10,931 nucleotides of DNA from Bacteroidia bacterium (GTDB lineage Bacteria; Bacteroidota; Bacteroidia; Flavobacteriales; Flavobacteriaceae), in assembly GCA_030429325.1 (NCBI GenBank), contig JAUICT010000034.1, positions 1 through 10,931 on the forward strand. Direction: 5' to 3'. Below, piece by piece: positions 1 to 8,020 of this stretch. Below the pieces are notes generated by a model that did not search any database, was not told the origin of the DNA, and was given only the letters and a program-made list of their open reading frames with translations. Position 1 is the first letter of the stretch. Every line of letters starts with the position of its first letter. The translations under genes were made by a program, and so were the position numbers.

Positions 1-1040
1 GTGCTGAAAGAGCCAATCCAAGCATAACAAGAACCAAGGAAGAAGCAGAGGCCAAAGCAAAAGAAATTTTGGCTGAAGCAAGAAAAGAAGGAGCTGTTTT
101 CACAACATTGGCAAGAGAGAACTCAGATGGCCCATCCGCACCACGAGGCGGAGACTTGGGATATTTCCAAGAAGGAGTTATGGCTGATGGGTTCAATGAC
201 TTTTGTTTTGGTAACCCAGTTGGAACAATTGGTCTGGTAGAAACTCAATTTGGTTTCCATGTCATTAAGGTTGATGATAAACAAGATGTAGTACAAGTTG
301 CTACGCTTTCAAGGGAAATTGAACCTTCCGAAGAGACCATCAATACCTTGTTCACCGATGCTACCAAGTTCGAAATGGCGTCCATGGATGCCAAAGCAGA
401 GGACTTTGGCGATATTGCCAGAGAGAGCAACTATACCGTACGTCCTGTGAACAAGATCAAGGAAATGGATGAAAGCCTTCCCGGTTTGGGTTCACAGCGT
501 AGTATTGTTCAGTGGGCGTTTAATGACGACACCAGTGTTGGCGATATTAGACGATTTAATGTGAACAACGGCTATGCTGTTGTACAGTTGACCAAGAAGT
601 ACAAAAAAGGGTTAATGACCCCTGAAGATGCTTCTACAATGGCTTTGCCACAAATCAGAAAAGAGCGTAAAGCAGAACAGATTATAGCTGCCAATCAAGG
701 AAAAACAATGGAAGCCATAGCTTCTGACAACAATGTGAGTTTAAGCAATGCCACGGCAGTAACCTTAAAGTCACCAACCATACCAGGAGCAGGAAGAGAG
801 CCGTTGGTAGTGGGCACGGCCTTTGCCCTTGGCCAAGATCAAACATCAGGATTGATTCAGGGCGAAACAGGTGTTTATATGCTAAAAGTGACAAAGAAGG
901 AAGATGCTCCGGCTATGGAGAACTTTAGTACGTATGCAGGTAACTTGCGTGCAAGTGCGGCAAGTAGAGTAAACGGAGCGGTATACAATGCACTTAAGGA
1001 AAATGCCGAAATAGAGGACAACAGAGCTACATTCTACTAA
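1..1040 (+). CDS. PpiD/SurA-like peptidyl-prolyl cis-trans isomerase, 3' part
   Basis: The reading frame is open from base 3, at the window edge, to the TAA at 1038-1040, so about 345 C-terminal residues of a larger protein are visible. Visible residues 8-92 form a parvulin-type rotamase domain: a charged helix (TKEEAEAKAKEI), then ARENSDGPSA, RGGDLGYF and, at the end, GLVETQFGFHVIKV, all typical of the family. The remaining 250 residues resemble the C-terminal region of PpiD, a periplasmic chaperone anchored to the inner membrane that assists folding of outer-membrane and secreted proteins. Bacteroidetes PpiD proteins are about 700 residues long with an N-terminal membrane helix and SurA-like domain, which would lie outside the window. 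The TTG at 69 is internal and not a start. The gene ends 20 bases before a strong terminator. SurA is the main alternative name, but the long C-terminal region favours PpiD. Confidence 0.88.
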   Translation, partial: AERANPSITRTKEEAEAKAKEILAEARKEGAVFTTLARENSDGPSAPRGGDLGYFQEGVMADGFNDFCFGNPVGTIGLVETQFGFHVIKVDDKQDVVQVATLSREIEPSEETINTLFTDATKFEMASMDAKAEDFGDIARESNYTVRPVNKIKEMDESLPGLGSQRSIVQWAFNDDTSVGDIRRFNVNNGYAVVQLTKKYKKGLMTPEDASTMALPQIRKERKAEQIIAANQGKTMEAIASDNNVSLSNATAVTLKSPTIPGAGREPLVVGTAFALGQDQTSGLIQGETGVYMLKVTKKEDAPAMENFSTYAGNLRASAASRVNGAVYNALKENAEIEDNRATFY

Positions 1041-1060
1041 AATGTAGTTATTGGAAACAT

Positions 1061-1096
1061 AAAAAAGCGCCCAGTAGTGTACTGGGCGCTTTTTTT
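1061..1096. terminator. Bidirectional intrinsic terminator between convergent genes
   Basis: A perfect 10-base stem (GCGCCCAGTA at 1067-1076 with TACTGGGCGC at 1080-1089) closes on a 3-base loop. It is flanked by six A on the left and seven T on the right, so each strand reads as a GC-rich hairpin followed by a T run. It sits between the rotamase gene (+) and the convergent small exported protein gene (-) and can serve both. The TAA of the minus-strand gene (1095-1097) overlaps the T run. Confidence 0.93.
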
Positions 1097-1667
1097 ATGA
1101 CCTGTCCGGAACGTCCCATTTCATTTTGTATCGCATGTCAGTAATTTTTCCTTCAGGATCTACGGTTATTTCAAAGCCTTGCATGGACCTCATATAAGCA
1201 TCACGCAGAAAATACCATTTGCCGTTCTTAAAAAAGAATTCCCGTTTATCCAATTTCCAATCCTCCACTGGGTATAGAATATCCAGAAGATCTTGAAATA
1301 GGGGAGCGGTCGCTGGGGTCAAGGTAAAATCTTCATGGAGGTGACCCAAGAAATACGCCATAGAAGTATTTTTTTTGAGCTTCTGACAGCTTTGAATATC
1401 TGTGCCGTCATCAATCACAATGAATTCATCCAAATCCCTACCAGGGTCATCATAAATGTTGGAAGTCTCCAGGGCGATGCAGTATACTTTGTGTTTAAGG
1501 ATATGCTCCGTAGCTTCAGAAGTAACCTCAGTGTAGGTGACTTTAGAATTTTCCTTAACAAATTGGTCAAGTCTTTGTGTGGTTTCAGGGGTTTGGGTGT
1601 ATACATTCATTACGGATATGAACCCAACTGAGAGATAAGTAATGAGAGTTTTACAGAACCATGGCAT
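1095..1667 (-). CDS. Small exported protein of unknown function
   Basis: I do not recognise this 190-residue protein. The upstream in-frame TTG at 1676 is less likely than the ATG at 1667, which places a normal signal peptide at the very N-terminus: a short n-region (MPWFCK), a hydrophobic stretch to about residue 20, then VYTQ. An ending in Q is common for Flavobacteriaceae export signals. No lipobox is present, so the product should be periplasmic or secreted. The mature part is mixed alpha/beta and rich in charged and aromatic residues, with acidic patches (DDPGRDLDEF, IDDGTD) and a C-terminal segment with paired aromatic and basic residues (REFFFKNGKWYFLRDAY). This resembles a small beta-rich domain, possibly NTF2-like or lipocalin-like, but I cannot assign a family. 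It stands alone: it converges on the rotamase gene and lies downstream of the SusCD operon terminator on the same strand. Confidence 0.75.
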   Translation of the reverse strand: MPWFCKTLITYLSVGFISVMNVYTQTPETTQRLDQFVKENSKVTYTEVTSEATEHILKHKVYCIALETSNIYDDPGRDLDEFIVIDDGTDIQSCQKLKKNTSMAYFLGHLHEDFTLTPATAPLFQDLLDILYPVEDWKLDKREFFFKNGKWYFLRDAYMRSMQGFEITVDPEGKITDMRYKMKWDVPDRS

Positions 1668-1770
1668 AATAGTCAACTTTTGGTTTATAGCTTAAACCTA
1701 ATGGATACTTCCATGGTATGGGCATTCCAATTGATGGATGCCTTATTTGGGTTTACGGATGGGGGTTTGG

Positions 1771-1807
1771 GATATAAAAATGAAGCTGCCCCATGGAGCA
1801 GCTTCAT
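1771..1807 (-). terminator. Intrinsic terminator of the SusCD operon
   Basis: Read on the minus strand, a 10-base perfect stem (ATGAAGCTGC pairing with GCAGCTTCAT; plus-strand arms 1780-1789 and 1798-1807) with an 8-base loop is followed by TTTTTATATC. It begins 26 bases after the stop codon of the last lipoprotein gene, as expected for the end of the four-gene operon. The loop contains the palindrome CCATGG, which could extend or rearrange the stem. Confidence 0.85.
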
Positions 1808-1832
1808 CACTATTCAAATATGAAGAACAATA

Positions 1833-2336
1833 TCAATGCTCATCTTCAGCCAAACCAGTTCGTTTATGTCCTGTCAATTGGTAAATGGTGCCTGGGTCAT
1901 CGGAGAACTCTGCCTCAAAATAGATACTGTCCACCTTGCTTCCTCCCGGGGAAGTGGTTCCTTCTTTAATTATGGTTCCATTGGTGATGGTAACATCCAC
2001 CTCGTAATCGCCTACTTTACTATTTAAATCGGCTGCAGAAAATTTTAAATTCTCTATATCAATAGGACATTTTACCTTGAACCACCATGTGTGTTGATGA
2101 TCATCAATCCACAAGGAAGTCTCATCGGCACTATTGGCCGTGGTGATTAAAGTATAACCAAGACCATAAATATCCTCGCCATCCACTAAAAATTGAACAT
2201 ACCAATCACTGCTGGCTTCGGAGAGGGCCGTCTTCCCTACTTCCAAATCTTCATGTTTGTCACAGGACAAGGCCGCCACCATTATTGTAGTGAACAGCAC
2301 CGCTTTTAGAATTGTATTTTTTAAAATGATTTTCAT
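1833..2336 (-). CDS. Small SusCD-associated surface lipoprotein (Lipid_bd-type)
   Basis: This is the last gene of the SusCD operon. The ATG at 2336 gives 167 residues and a clean lipoprotein signal, with the lipobox AALSC and the lipidated Cys at residue 25. An in-frame TTG at 2351 would overlap the preceding stop but adds a pointless MISHP extension. The mature protein reads as a small beta-barrel: DWYVQF, a central LWIDDHQHTWWFKVKCP, VTITNGTI, and a C-terminal DDPGTIYQLTGHKRTG ending in EDEH. These are, from memory, hallmarks of the Pfam Lipid_bd family (PF12888, 'lipid-binding putative hydrolase'), whose members sit beside SusC/SusD genes in Bacteroidetes. No catalytic motif is evident, so I would not call it a hydrolase. 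The likely role is an accessory lipoprotein docked on the SusCD complex. The gap to the upstream gene is 11 bases. Family assignment is by motif recall. Confidence 0.8.
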   Translation of the reverse strand: MKIILKNTILKAVLFTTIMVAALSCDKHEDLEVGKTALSEASSDWYVQFLVDGEDIYGLGYTLITTANSADETSLWIDDHQHTWWFKVKCPIDIENLKFSAADLNSKVGDYEVDVTITNGTIIKEGTTSPGGSKVDSIYFEAEFSDDPGTIYQLTGHKRTGLAEDEH

Positions 2337-2347
2337 GGGATGTGATA

Positions 2348-3085
2348 TCAAAATTGAACTTGTTTTAATTGTACTTTGAAGGCTCCATTGCCAAAGTTTC
2401 CTGTTCCGGTAAAGGTGATGGTCCTTCCTATAGGGTTAACGGTAAACTCGGTAATGTCAACCACATTGCCCCAAATGGGGAAAGCCGCTTGTGTTATGCT
2501 AAAGTCATTGGAAGGGATGTCATTGGCAGTAATTTCGGCGCCTCTTGCAGCGTAACCTGATCCATATGCGCGACCAAAGTCGTAATAGCCTCCGACGGCG
2601 TGGGAAATCTCATAAGTGTTGTCCCCGGTTTTCCAGATAAGTACATACTTAAGCCCACTATACTGGGCTGATGGGATAAAATCAGGTGCTCTTTGTACAT
2701 CTGCCAAATAAAGCCCCTCTATGCTGTTGACCAAATCTCCTGTATTGGCCACCCAAACGTTTCGAATGGCGGTGCCATCAAAGCCATCGCTGTTCTCTGC
2801 GGAGTAAGTGACCATATAGTTGTCCGGTACCGAGGTATCCACCCCGGCCGCACCTTGGTAGGTGCCACTTCCAAAGCTGGTCGTGGTGGTTACGGATACA
2901 TCACCCGCAAGGGCAGAAGCTCCCGGATCTACATATTCTGACCCAAAAGGGGCCAAGATTTCGGCATTTCCGTTAAGTGTGATTATAGGAAAACTGGTAA
3001 GTCTTGAAACATCTGCGGTTTCATCTTTGGTGCAGGAGGTTATAATTCCTGCCAATATTGAAAATAGTATGAGTGTATTTTTCAT
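2348..3085 (-). CDS. Ig-like/DUF5012-type (BT_2262-like) surface lipoprotein
   Basis: Third gene of the operon, 245 residues, ATG at 3085. The signal peptide ends in the lipobox ITSC with Cys18, followed by acidic TKDETAD, which suits export to the outer surface. Residues of about 33-112 form an Ig-like domain of the DUF5011 kind: FGSEYVDPGASA is the classic opening, and PDNYMVTYSAENSDGFDGTA followed by RNVWVA closes it. Residues 115-245 form a second domain (GLYLADV, YEISHAVGGYYDFGRAYG, ITFTGTGNFGNG) that matches my recollection of the BT_2262/DUF5012 family. Such proteins accompany SusC/SusD pairs as accessory lipoproteins and probably help capture or hold ligand. No enzyme motif is visible. 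It follows the susD gene after 12 bases and precedes the Lipid_bd-type gene by 11, so all are co-transcribed. The substrate cannot be read from the sequence. Confidence 0.82.
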   Translation of the reverse strand: MKNTLILFSILAGIITSCTKDETADVSRLTSFPIITLNGNAEILAPFGSEYVDPGASALAGDVSVTTTTSFGSGTYQGAAGVDTSVPDNYMVTYSAENSDGFDGTAIRNVWVANTGDLVNSIEGLYLADVQRAPDFIPSAQYSGLKYVLIWKTGDNTYEISHAVGGYYDFGRAYGSGYAARGAEITANDIPSNDFSITQAAFPIWGNVVDITEFTVNPIGRTITFTGTGNFGNGAFKVQLKQVQF

Positions 3086-3097
3086 CGGATTTTATTT

Positions 3098-4540
3098 TTA
3101 GTTAGCATACCAAACTTTCTCCGTCAAGGCAATTTGTGACGGGGTATTGGGATTTCGCTGGGCTTCATCCAAAGGAAATAGGAACCTTCTCGGGAATAAT
3201 CCATTGGTGTTGGCTTCTACGGCGTAGGTAAGTTCTCCGGGAACATAGGCGGGATCATCACCCCCTACACTGCTAATGGCCGGATAACCTGTTCGATTCT
3301 GTTCAATAAAACTTTCATAGCCATTTCCAGGAAAGAAGGATACCCATTTTTGGGTAATAATGGCCTGTATGTTTTCTTCACTGGTCCCATTGGGATAGGC
3401 ATATGTAGCATTGACAAATGGAGTGCCATCCAATCCAAACTGGGCAAAAGCAGCTATGACGCCATCTTCATACAGTGCTTGTGCTCCGTTGCCGTTCATG
3501 TAGCGGACACGGGCCTCGGCCTGAAGAAACTTACTTTCCGCGGCAGATATGAAATAAAAAGGGTCTGTTGCATGCAGTACTACGACTGAGGCATCACCTG
3601 AACCATCATTAAAGTCGCCTTGCAACTGAAAAGTAGTACCGTCATAGAATTCGGCAAGTCTGGGATCGGAGTTGGTGTCCAAAAAAGTTCCCATAGTATG
3701 ACTTGCCCTAAGATTGGTGCCTACATTGAGTTGTCTCTTCTCGTTTTCGTACAGAGGATTACTTCGGCTGGCTTCATCCACAAATTGGGTTATGGCTGCC
3801 GATTCATCCAAGAAACTGGCCCCAGAGTTTATAAGGGAGATTATCCCTGCCGAGGCAACAGCTGGCCTTGCATTGGACTGTCTTAAATACAATCGGAGTA
3901 ATAAAGTATTGGCAAACTGCGTCCATTTGTCCATATCGCCGGCAAACAACAAATCTGTTTCACCTGGAACATTATCCAAAGGTGATTCTGACAAGTTTTT
4001 GGACAGTGCCTCTTGAAGATCCGAAACCATCAAATTATAAACGGTTTCTGCACTTTCAAAAGTTGGGGTCAGTATAGCGGTATTGTTGGACTCTGTATAA
4101 GGAACCGAGCCATAGAAATCCACCAAAATTTGAAATGCATAAGCTTCAAGGGTTGAGGCAATCAAATAGTAATTCCAATTTCCTTCAGCTTCAGCATTGA
4201 CCTTAATATTCCGGATATCGGTCAGGGCATCATATAACTGTGACCAACCGTCATTGATAAATGCATGGGAGTTGGGTATGGCATAGCTGTCTATAGTTCG
4301 GTACTGGTTGGCCACGGCGCTTTGGGTCCAAAACTGACTCCAGAATCCACCGGGTATGGCAAAATAGGTTCCTGCCGCTGCGGCTATTCCTGTTTGTGCC
4401 GCTGGTAGTTCTGCCGACATTGGGATTTGTTCAGGTGTCAGGAGATCTGGGTCCGTATTGATGTCCAAATCATGATCACAAGAAACCAGACCGGTTCCGG
4501 CAATGATATATAGGCAGTATAGAATAAATGTCTTTTTCAT
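3098..4540 (-). CDS. SusD/RagB family nutrient-binding outer-membrane lipoprotein
   Basis: Second gene of the operon, 480 residues from the ATG at 4540. The lipoprotein signal ends GLVSC (Cys21), followed by DHDLDINTDPD, an acidic stretch like the surface-export signal of Bacteroidetes lipoproteins. The NTDPDLLTPEQIP opening, the WSQFWTQ segment, the paired-helix (TPR-like) middle including AYAFQILVDFYGSVPYTE, and the late FISAAESKFLQAEARVR helix are typical of the SusD-like_2 branch (PF12771) rather than the starch SusD itself. The C-terminus has the usual NPNTPSQIALTEKVWYAN style. SusD proteins form the hinged lid over the SusC barrel and bind nutrient at the cell surface. The gene starts 10 bases after the SusC stop, so the two should be translated from one message in matched amounts. 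The ligand is not determined; see the finding on peptide uptake. Confidence 0.95.
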   Translation of the reverse strand: MKKTFILYCLYIIAGTGLVSCDHDLDINTDPDLLTPEQIPMSAELPAAQTGIAAAAGTYFAIPGGFWSQFWTQSAVANQYRTIDSYAIPNSHAFINDGWSQLYDALTDIRNIKVNAEAEGNWNYYLIASTLEAYAFQILVDFYGSVPYTESNNTAILTPTFESAETVYNLMVSDLQEALSKNLSESPLDNVPGETDLLFAGDMDKWTQFANTLLLRLYLRQSNARPAVASAGIISLINSGASFLDESAAITQFVDEASRSNPLYENEKRQLNVGTNLRASHTMGTFLDTNSDPRLAEFYDGTTFQLQGDFNDGSGDASVVVLHATDPFYFISAAESKFLQAEARVRYMNGNGAQALYEDGVIAAFAQFGLDGTPFVNATYAYPNGTSEENIQAIITQKWVSFFPGNGYESFIEQNRTGYPAISSVGGDDPAYVPGELTYAVEANTNGLFPRRFLFPLDEAQRNPNTPSQIALTEKVWYAN

Positions 4541-4550
4541 TGTTTTATTT

Positions 4551-7500
4551 TTAAAATGAGAATTTTACGCTAGCTCCGTAGGAGCGCTGTGCTGGGTTAG
4601 TGGCAAATTCACCAAATTCACTACGTATGCCCCTGCCATAAGAAGTAGTTTCAGGGTCCACGTAGGTATTTTCACTTGGCGTCCATAAAAAGAGGTTCTT
4701 GCCATAGAATGAGAGTGACATACCAGAAAGCCCCACAGATTGTATAAACTTTTGAGGAAAGCTGTATGTAAGTGCCACAGAACGTAACCGTATAAAGGAT
4801 TTATCAATAATATGTTCTCCTTCAATGGCTTGATTTTGGCTTGCACTATAAAAGGCCGTTACATTTTCATAGTCTACATAGGTGCTATTCTCTTCATAAC
4901 CAGTTACATTCCCTTCATCGTCCAATACAGGTACTACGGAATTGGGTATAATAAAGGGTTTTCTATCATTATAGGTGGTTTCCTGGGCATTGCCAACAAA
5001 ATAGCTGAGCCTTTTGGTGTAAGAGTACATTTTGCCTCCTTTTTTCCAATCCCAATTAGAGGAAAGGCGAAATCCTTTGAATTCAAAAGCATTTTGTAGC
5101 CCCATAACGAAGTCACGTTGGGAACTTCCCAAATACTGCTCTTCACCACTATAGGTATAATATCCTGTATTTGGGTCGGCAATGATTTGTCCATCATCGG
5201 TGGTGTCGGGTTTAGGGCCATAAAATACACCCAAGGGTTTTCCTTTCTCAGCATAAAAATTAATGTTGTATGCCGAGTAGATAGAAATTTTTGAACCCTC
5301 CTCGCTATCTTCATCACCCACTACGTTGGTTACTTCACTTTCGTTTTTAGAAAAGGTATAGGTCAAGTCCCAAGTAAAATCTTTCGTCTGGATAGGTTTC
5401 GCTGTAAAGGCCAGTTCTATACCCCGGTTGCGCAAATCAACAAAGTTGCCTGTAATTTGGGAATATCCTGTAGAGCGTGGAACATTTAAATCCACAATCA
5501 AGTCTTTGGTGTCCCGGTTATATACAGCAACATCAAGACCCAGTCGGTTGTTAAAGAATTGGGTTTCCAAACCAAGCTCAATCTCATCAGTAATTTCTGG
5601 TTTTAGGTTTTGATTTTCAATTCGTCCAAAAACCTCATAACTGTTCAGACCTGCAAAAGGGTACTGAATGGAACCAAAATATCCTGCATTTGCTGCTTGG
5701 CCTGCTGTGGAATATACTTGGTAAAGACCGGTGTCGTTACCAATACGTGCATATGCACCTCTTAATTTCACAAATGTTGAGCTTTGATCAACAACCACAG
5801 CAGCCAAAGAGGCTGAAGGATAGAAGTACGAATTGTTTTCAATAGGAAGGGTAGAGGAGAAATCATTTCTTGTGGTAAGGGTCAAGAAAAAACGGTTCAT
5901 ATACCCTAATTCTGCACTAGCATAGATACCCAACACCCTTCTAAGATAATCACTTTGGCCAAGGGATGGTGTAGAGGCAGAGTTACTTAGTTCGTAAAAA
6001 TTAGGCAGGTCTAAATCGGTCACAACAACGGATAATGAATTACCAGCTCTTTGGTTGTAATTGAAACCGCCAAGAACATTTAGATTAAGGTCATCTGTAA
6101 AATCCTTGTTGTAGTTTAGGTTCAAGTAGGTATCCAATTCGGTGTTGGTATATTTATACTCACCAACTGCTCCAACAACGCCGTTTGCGCCAGCCAAATC
6201 TTGTGGAGAGCCTTCTATATATTCAATAATGGCTCCGGTCCGTTTGATATATTCATTGTCCACATCTCCACCAATTTGCCAAATGACATTTAGATTATCC
6301 GTTATGGCATAATTAAGATTGATGTTGCCAAAGAAGCGGTTTTTAAGCGAGTGCACCTTGTTGCTTTCCAAGGTAACATAAGGGTTTGCGGCATATGGGG
6401 TATAGAAATAACTAGGGGTGTTAAAAATGTTGGATTGGTCTTCCATGTCCACGATGCTGATATCATTGGGCATTTGTAGTATTTCTTGAATCAATGACTT
6501 TCCAAAAGAAGCATCGTCCCCTTGACCGGAGGGTATGGCCCACTGGTCTTTAAAAGCGTAGTTGGCACTTGCCTTAACAGCAAGACGTCCGGAAGAGATA
6601 CCTGCATTAAGACCAAAGTTGTCCTTGACAAAAGAATCCGAATCAGTAGGAAACACCCCATCAGAATCTACTCTGGAATATGTGAGGGCAGCATTTGCAT
6701 TTTCATTGCTACCACTAATGGTCAAAGAGTTGGTATAGGTTTGACCTATATCAAAGAATTCCCGAACATTGTTTTCCAAGGGTACGTAGGGTTTTATTAG
6801 TTGAGTATTGTCTACGATACGGCTCCAAGCCCTGACTTCTCCATCAAAGGGAGCCCCCCAAGAACCATTCTCGTTACTTGCAGCCAATGGCCCTTCCCCA
6901 GAAACATTGGAATATGACTGTCCAGCCCATCCTGTCCCAAATTTTTGTTGCTTGTCTACCAGTTTCCCTACCTCGTTATAATCTATGGAAGAAGTAAAAT
7001 CGACCTTGATTTTTCCTTTTCCTGTTTTGGTGGTAATAATGATAGCGCCATTTGCAGCCCGGGAACCATATAGTGCAGTTGCGGCGGCACCTTTTAAGAA
7101 ATTTATACTTTCAATATTATTGGGATCCAAATCCACAACACCTGATCCAACATCAAATGAACTTGATGTGCCAATGGAACCATTGGAACGGTCTAAAACA
7201 GGTGATCCATTAATAATATATAGTGGTGTGTTACTACCAGTAATGGATCCAAATCCACGGGAAATAACCTTTGTTGATGCACCAGGTTGCGCAGGGGCAG
7301 AAATGTCAACACCTGGTATAGCCCCCGAAAGAGTTTCCAAGGGGTTAAGCGTAGAAACTTCTGTAAGTTGCTCCGCGGTCACTTTGGTTGCTGCAGATCC
7401 CAAGGAGCGTGCCTGCTTTTTCATCCCAAAAGCACCAACCACAACCACTTCCTCCAAGGCTTGGGCATCTTCCTGCATCTGTACGTTGATGACATTACGG

Positions 7501-7757
7501 GCCCCGACGGCCATGCGCACGTCTTGCTGTCCTAAATAGGTAAACAATAAAGTTTGACCTTGGCTGGCATTGATTGAATAATTCCCATCAAAATCGGTTT
7601 GGGTACCATTGCTGGTCCCGGAAACAACGATATTAACGCCAGGAAGGGGCAATCCGTTTTGGTCGGTGACCGTACCGGTCACCGTTTTTTCCTGTGCAAG
7701 TGCTATGGTACATGTACATATGAAAAGCACTAGCATCATCCATTTTTTTGCTCTCAT
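4551..7757 (-). CDS. SusC/RagA family TonB-dependent outer-membrane transporter
   Basis: First gene of the operon, 1068 residues. The signal peptide is cleaved near ALA|Q (residues 21/22). Next come a CarboxypepD_reg-like beta-sandwich (about 25-95; VTGTVTDQNGLPLPGVNI, DFDGNYSI), the TonB box LEEVVVVG (101-108), the plug domain with PLYIINGSP and the SusC signature ATALYGSRAANGAIIITTKTG, and then the 22-strand barrel region. The terminal VKFSF ends in Phe, the usual signal for outer-membrane barrel assembly. Length is normal for the family. There is no STN (secretin/TonB short N-terminal) domain, so it should not signal to an anti-sigma factor, in keeping with the absence of sigma/anti-sigma genes nearby. 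It imports a bulky nutrient, in partnership with the SusD lid, using TonB-ExbBD energy. Substrate is unknown. Long antisense reading frames inside it are by-products of codon use. Confidence 0.97.
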   Translation of the reverse strand: MRAKKWMMLVLFICTCTIALAQEKTVTGTVTDQNGLPLPGVNIVVSGTSNGTQTDFDGNYSINASQGQTLLFTYLGQQDVRMAVGARNVINVQMQEDAQALEEVVVVGAFGMKKQARSLGSAATKVTAEQLTEVSTLNPLETLSGAIPGVDISAPAQPGASTKVISRGFGSITGSNTPLYIINGSPVLDRSNGSIGTSSSFDVGSGVVDLDPNNIESINFLKGAAATALYGSRAANGAIIITTKTGKGKIKVDFTSSIDYNEVGKLVDKQQKFGTGWAGQSYSNVSGEGPLAASNENGSWGAPFDGEVRAWSRIVDNTQLIKPYVPLENNVREFFDIGQTYTNSLTISGSNENANAALTYSRVDSDGVFPTDSDSFVKDNFGLNAGISSGRLAVKASANYAFKDQWAIPSGQGDDASFGKSLIQEILQMPNDISIVDMEDQSNIFNTPSYFYTPYAANPYVTLESNKVHSLKNRFFGNINLNYAITDNLNVIWQIGGDVDNEYIKRTGAIIEYIEGSPQDLAGANGVVGAVGEYKYTNTELDTYLNLNYNKDFTDDLNLNVLGGFNYNQRAGNSLSVVVTDLDLPNFYELSNSASTPSLGQSDYLRRVLGIYASAELGYMNRFFLTLTTRNDFSSTLPIENNSYFYPSASLAAVVVDQSSTFVKLRGAYARIGNDTGLYQVYSTAGQAANAGYFGSIQYPFAGLNSYEVFGRIENQNLKPEITDEIELGLETQFFNNRLGLDVAVYNRDTKDLIVDLNVPRSTGYSQITGNFVDLRNRGIELAFTAKPIQTKDFTWDLTYTFSKNESEVTNVVGDEDSEEGSKISIYSAYNINFYAEKGKPLGVFYGPKPDTTDDGQIIADPNTGYYTYSGEEQYLGSSQRDFVMGLQNAFEFKGFRLSSNWDWKKGGKMYSYTKRLSYFVGNAQETTYNDRKPFIIPNSVVPVLDDEGNVTGYEENSTYVDYENVTAFYSASQNQAIEGEHIIDKSFIRLRSVALTYSFPQKFIQSVGLSGMSLSFYGKNLFLWTPSENTYVDPETTSYGRGIRSEFGEFATNPAQRSYGASVKFSF

Positions 7758-8020
7758 TAAAGAATTTTTAATTAATAGTTAGTTAGTGCATCCAAGCAAG
7801 GAGGGGTTAAATCTTGTATTGTAGCTAATTCAAAAAATCTTCCGAAAACAATGAAAACAAAATAACTCGGAAAGAAGTAAGATTTGGGACCCCACCTTGT
7901 GGACTGCAGGACAAAAAAAAAGAAAGCGATGACAGAGAATGTAAGCGCTTATTAACCTTTACGTATTTGCCGACTTAGGTTTACATTTACTTATTTTAAC
8001 AGTTACAACAATAGATGGTG
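7758..8020. promoter_or_regulatory. Leader and presumed promoter region of the SusCD operon
   Basis: This 263-base AT-rich gap separates the regulator gene from susC on the same strand, so the operon promoter most likely lies here. I found no exact copy of the Bacteroidetes -7 consensus TAnnTTTG on the minus strand; the closest is TTATTTTG around 7856-7863. Visible elements are the palindrome AAGCGCTT (7943-7950), a run of nine A (about 7912-7920), and an A/T-rich leader (ATTAATTAAAAATTCTTTA) directly before the susC ATG. No convincing terminator for the regulator gene is present, so read-through from it into susC is possible. Confidence 0.4.

Noticed and set aside
2337..2351. TTG start at 2351 for the Lipid_bd-type lipoprotein, overlapping the previous gene by 4 bases
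   Set aside because: The ATG at 2336 gives a standard lipoprotein signal without an odd N-terminal extension.
1337..5100. Several plus-strand open frames of 60-130 codons antisense to the minus-strand operon and exported protein gene
   Set aside because: All overlap well-supported genes in the opposite strand and show no protein-like features.
6985..7539. 184-codon open frame on the plus strand
   Set aside because: Lies wholly antisense to the SusC plug region, has low-complexity composition and no recognisable domain; the SusC reading is certain.
7943..7950. Palindrome AAGCGCTT as regulator binding site
   Set aside because: Single 8-base palindrome with no second copy; AraC proteins usually bind direct repeats.
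7758..8020. TTATTTTG (about 7856-7863, minus strand) as the susC promoter
   Set aside because: Only a partial match to TAnnTTTG and no -33 element at a suitable distance.
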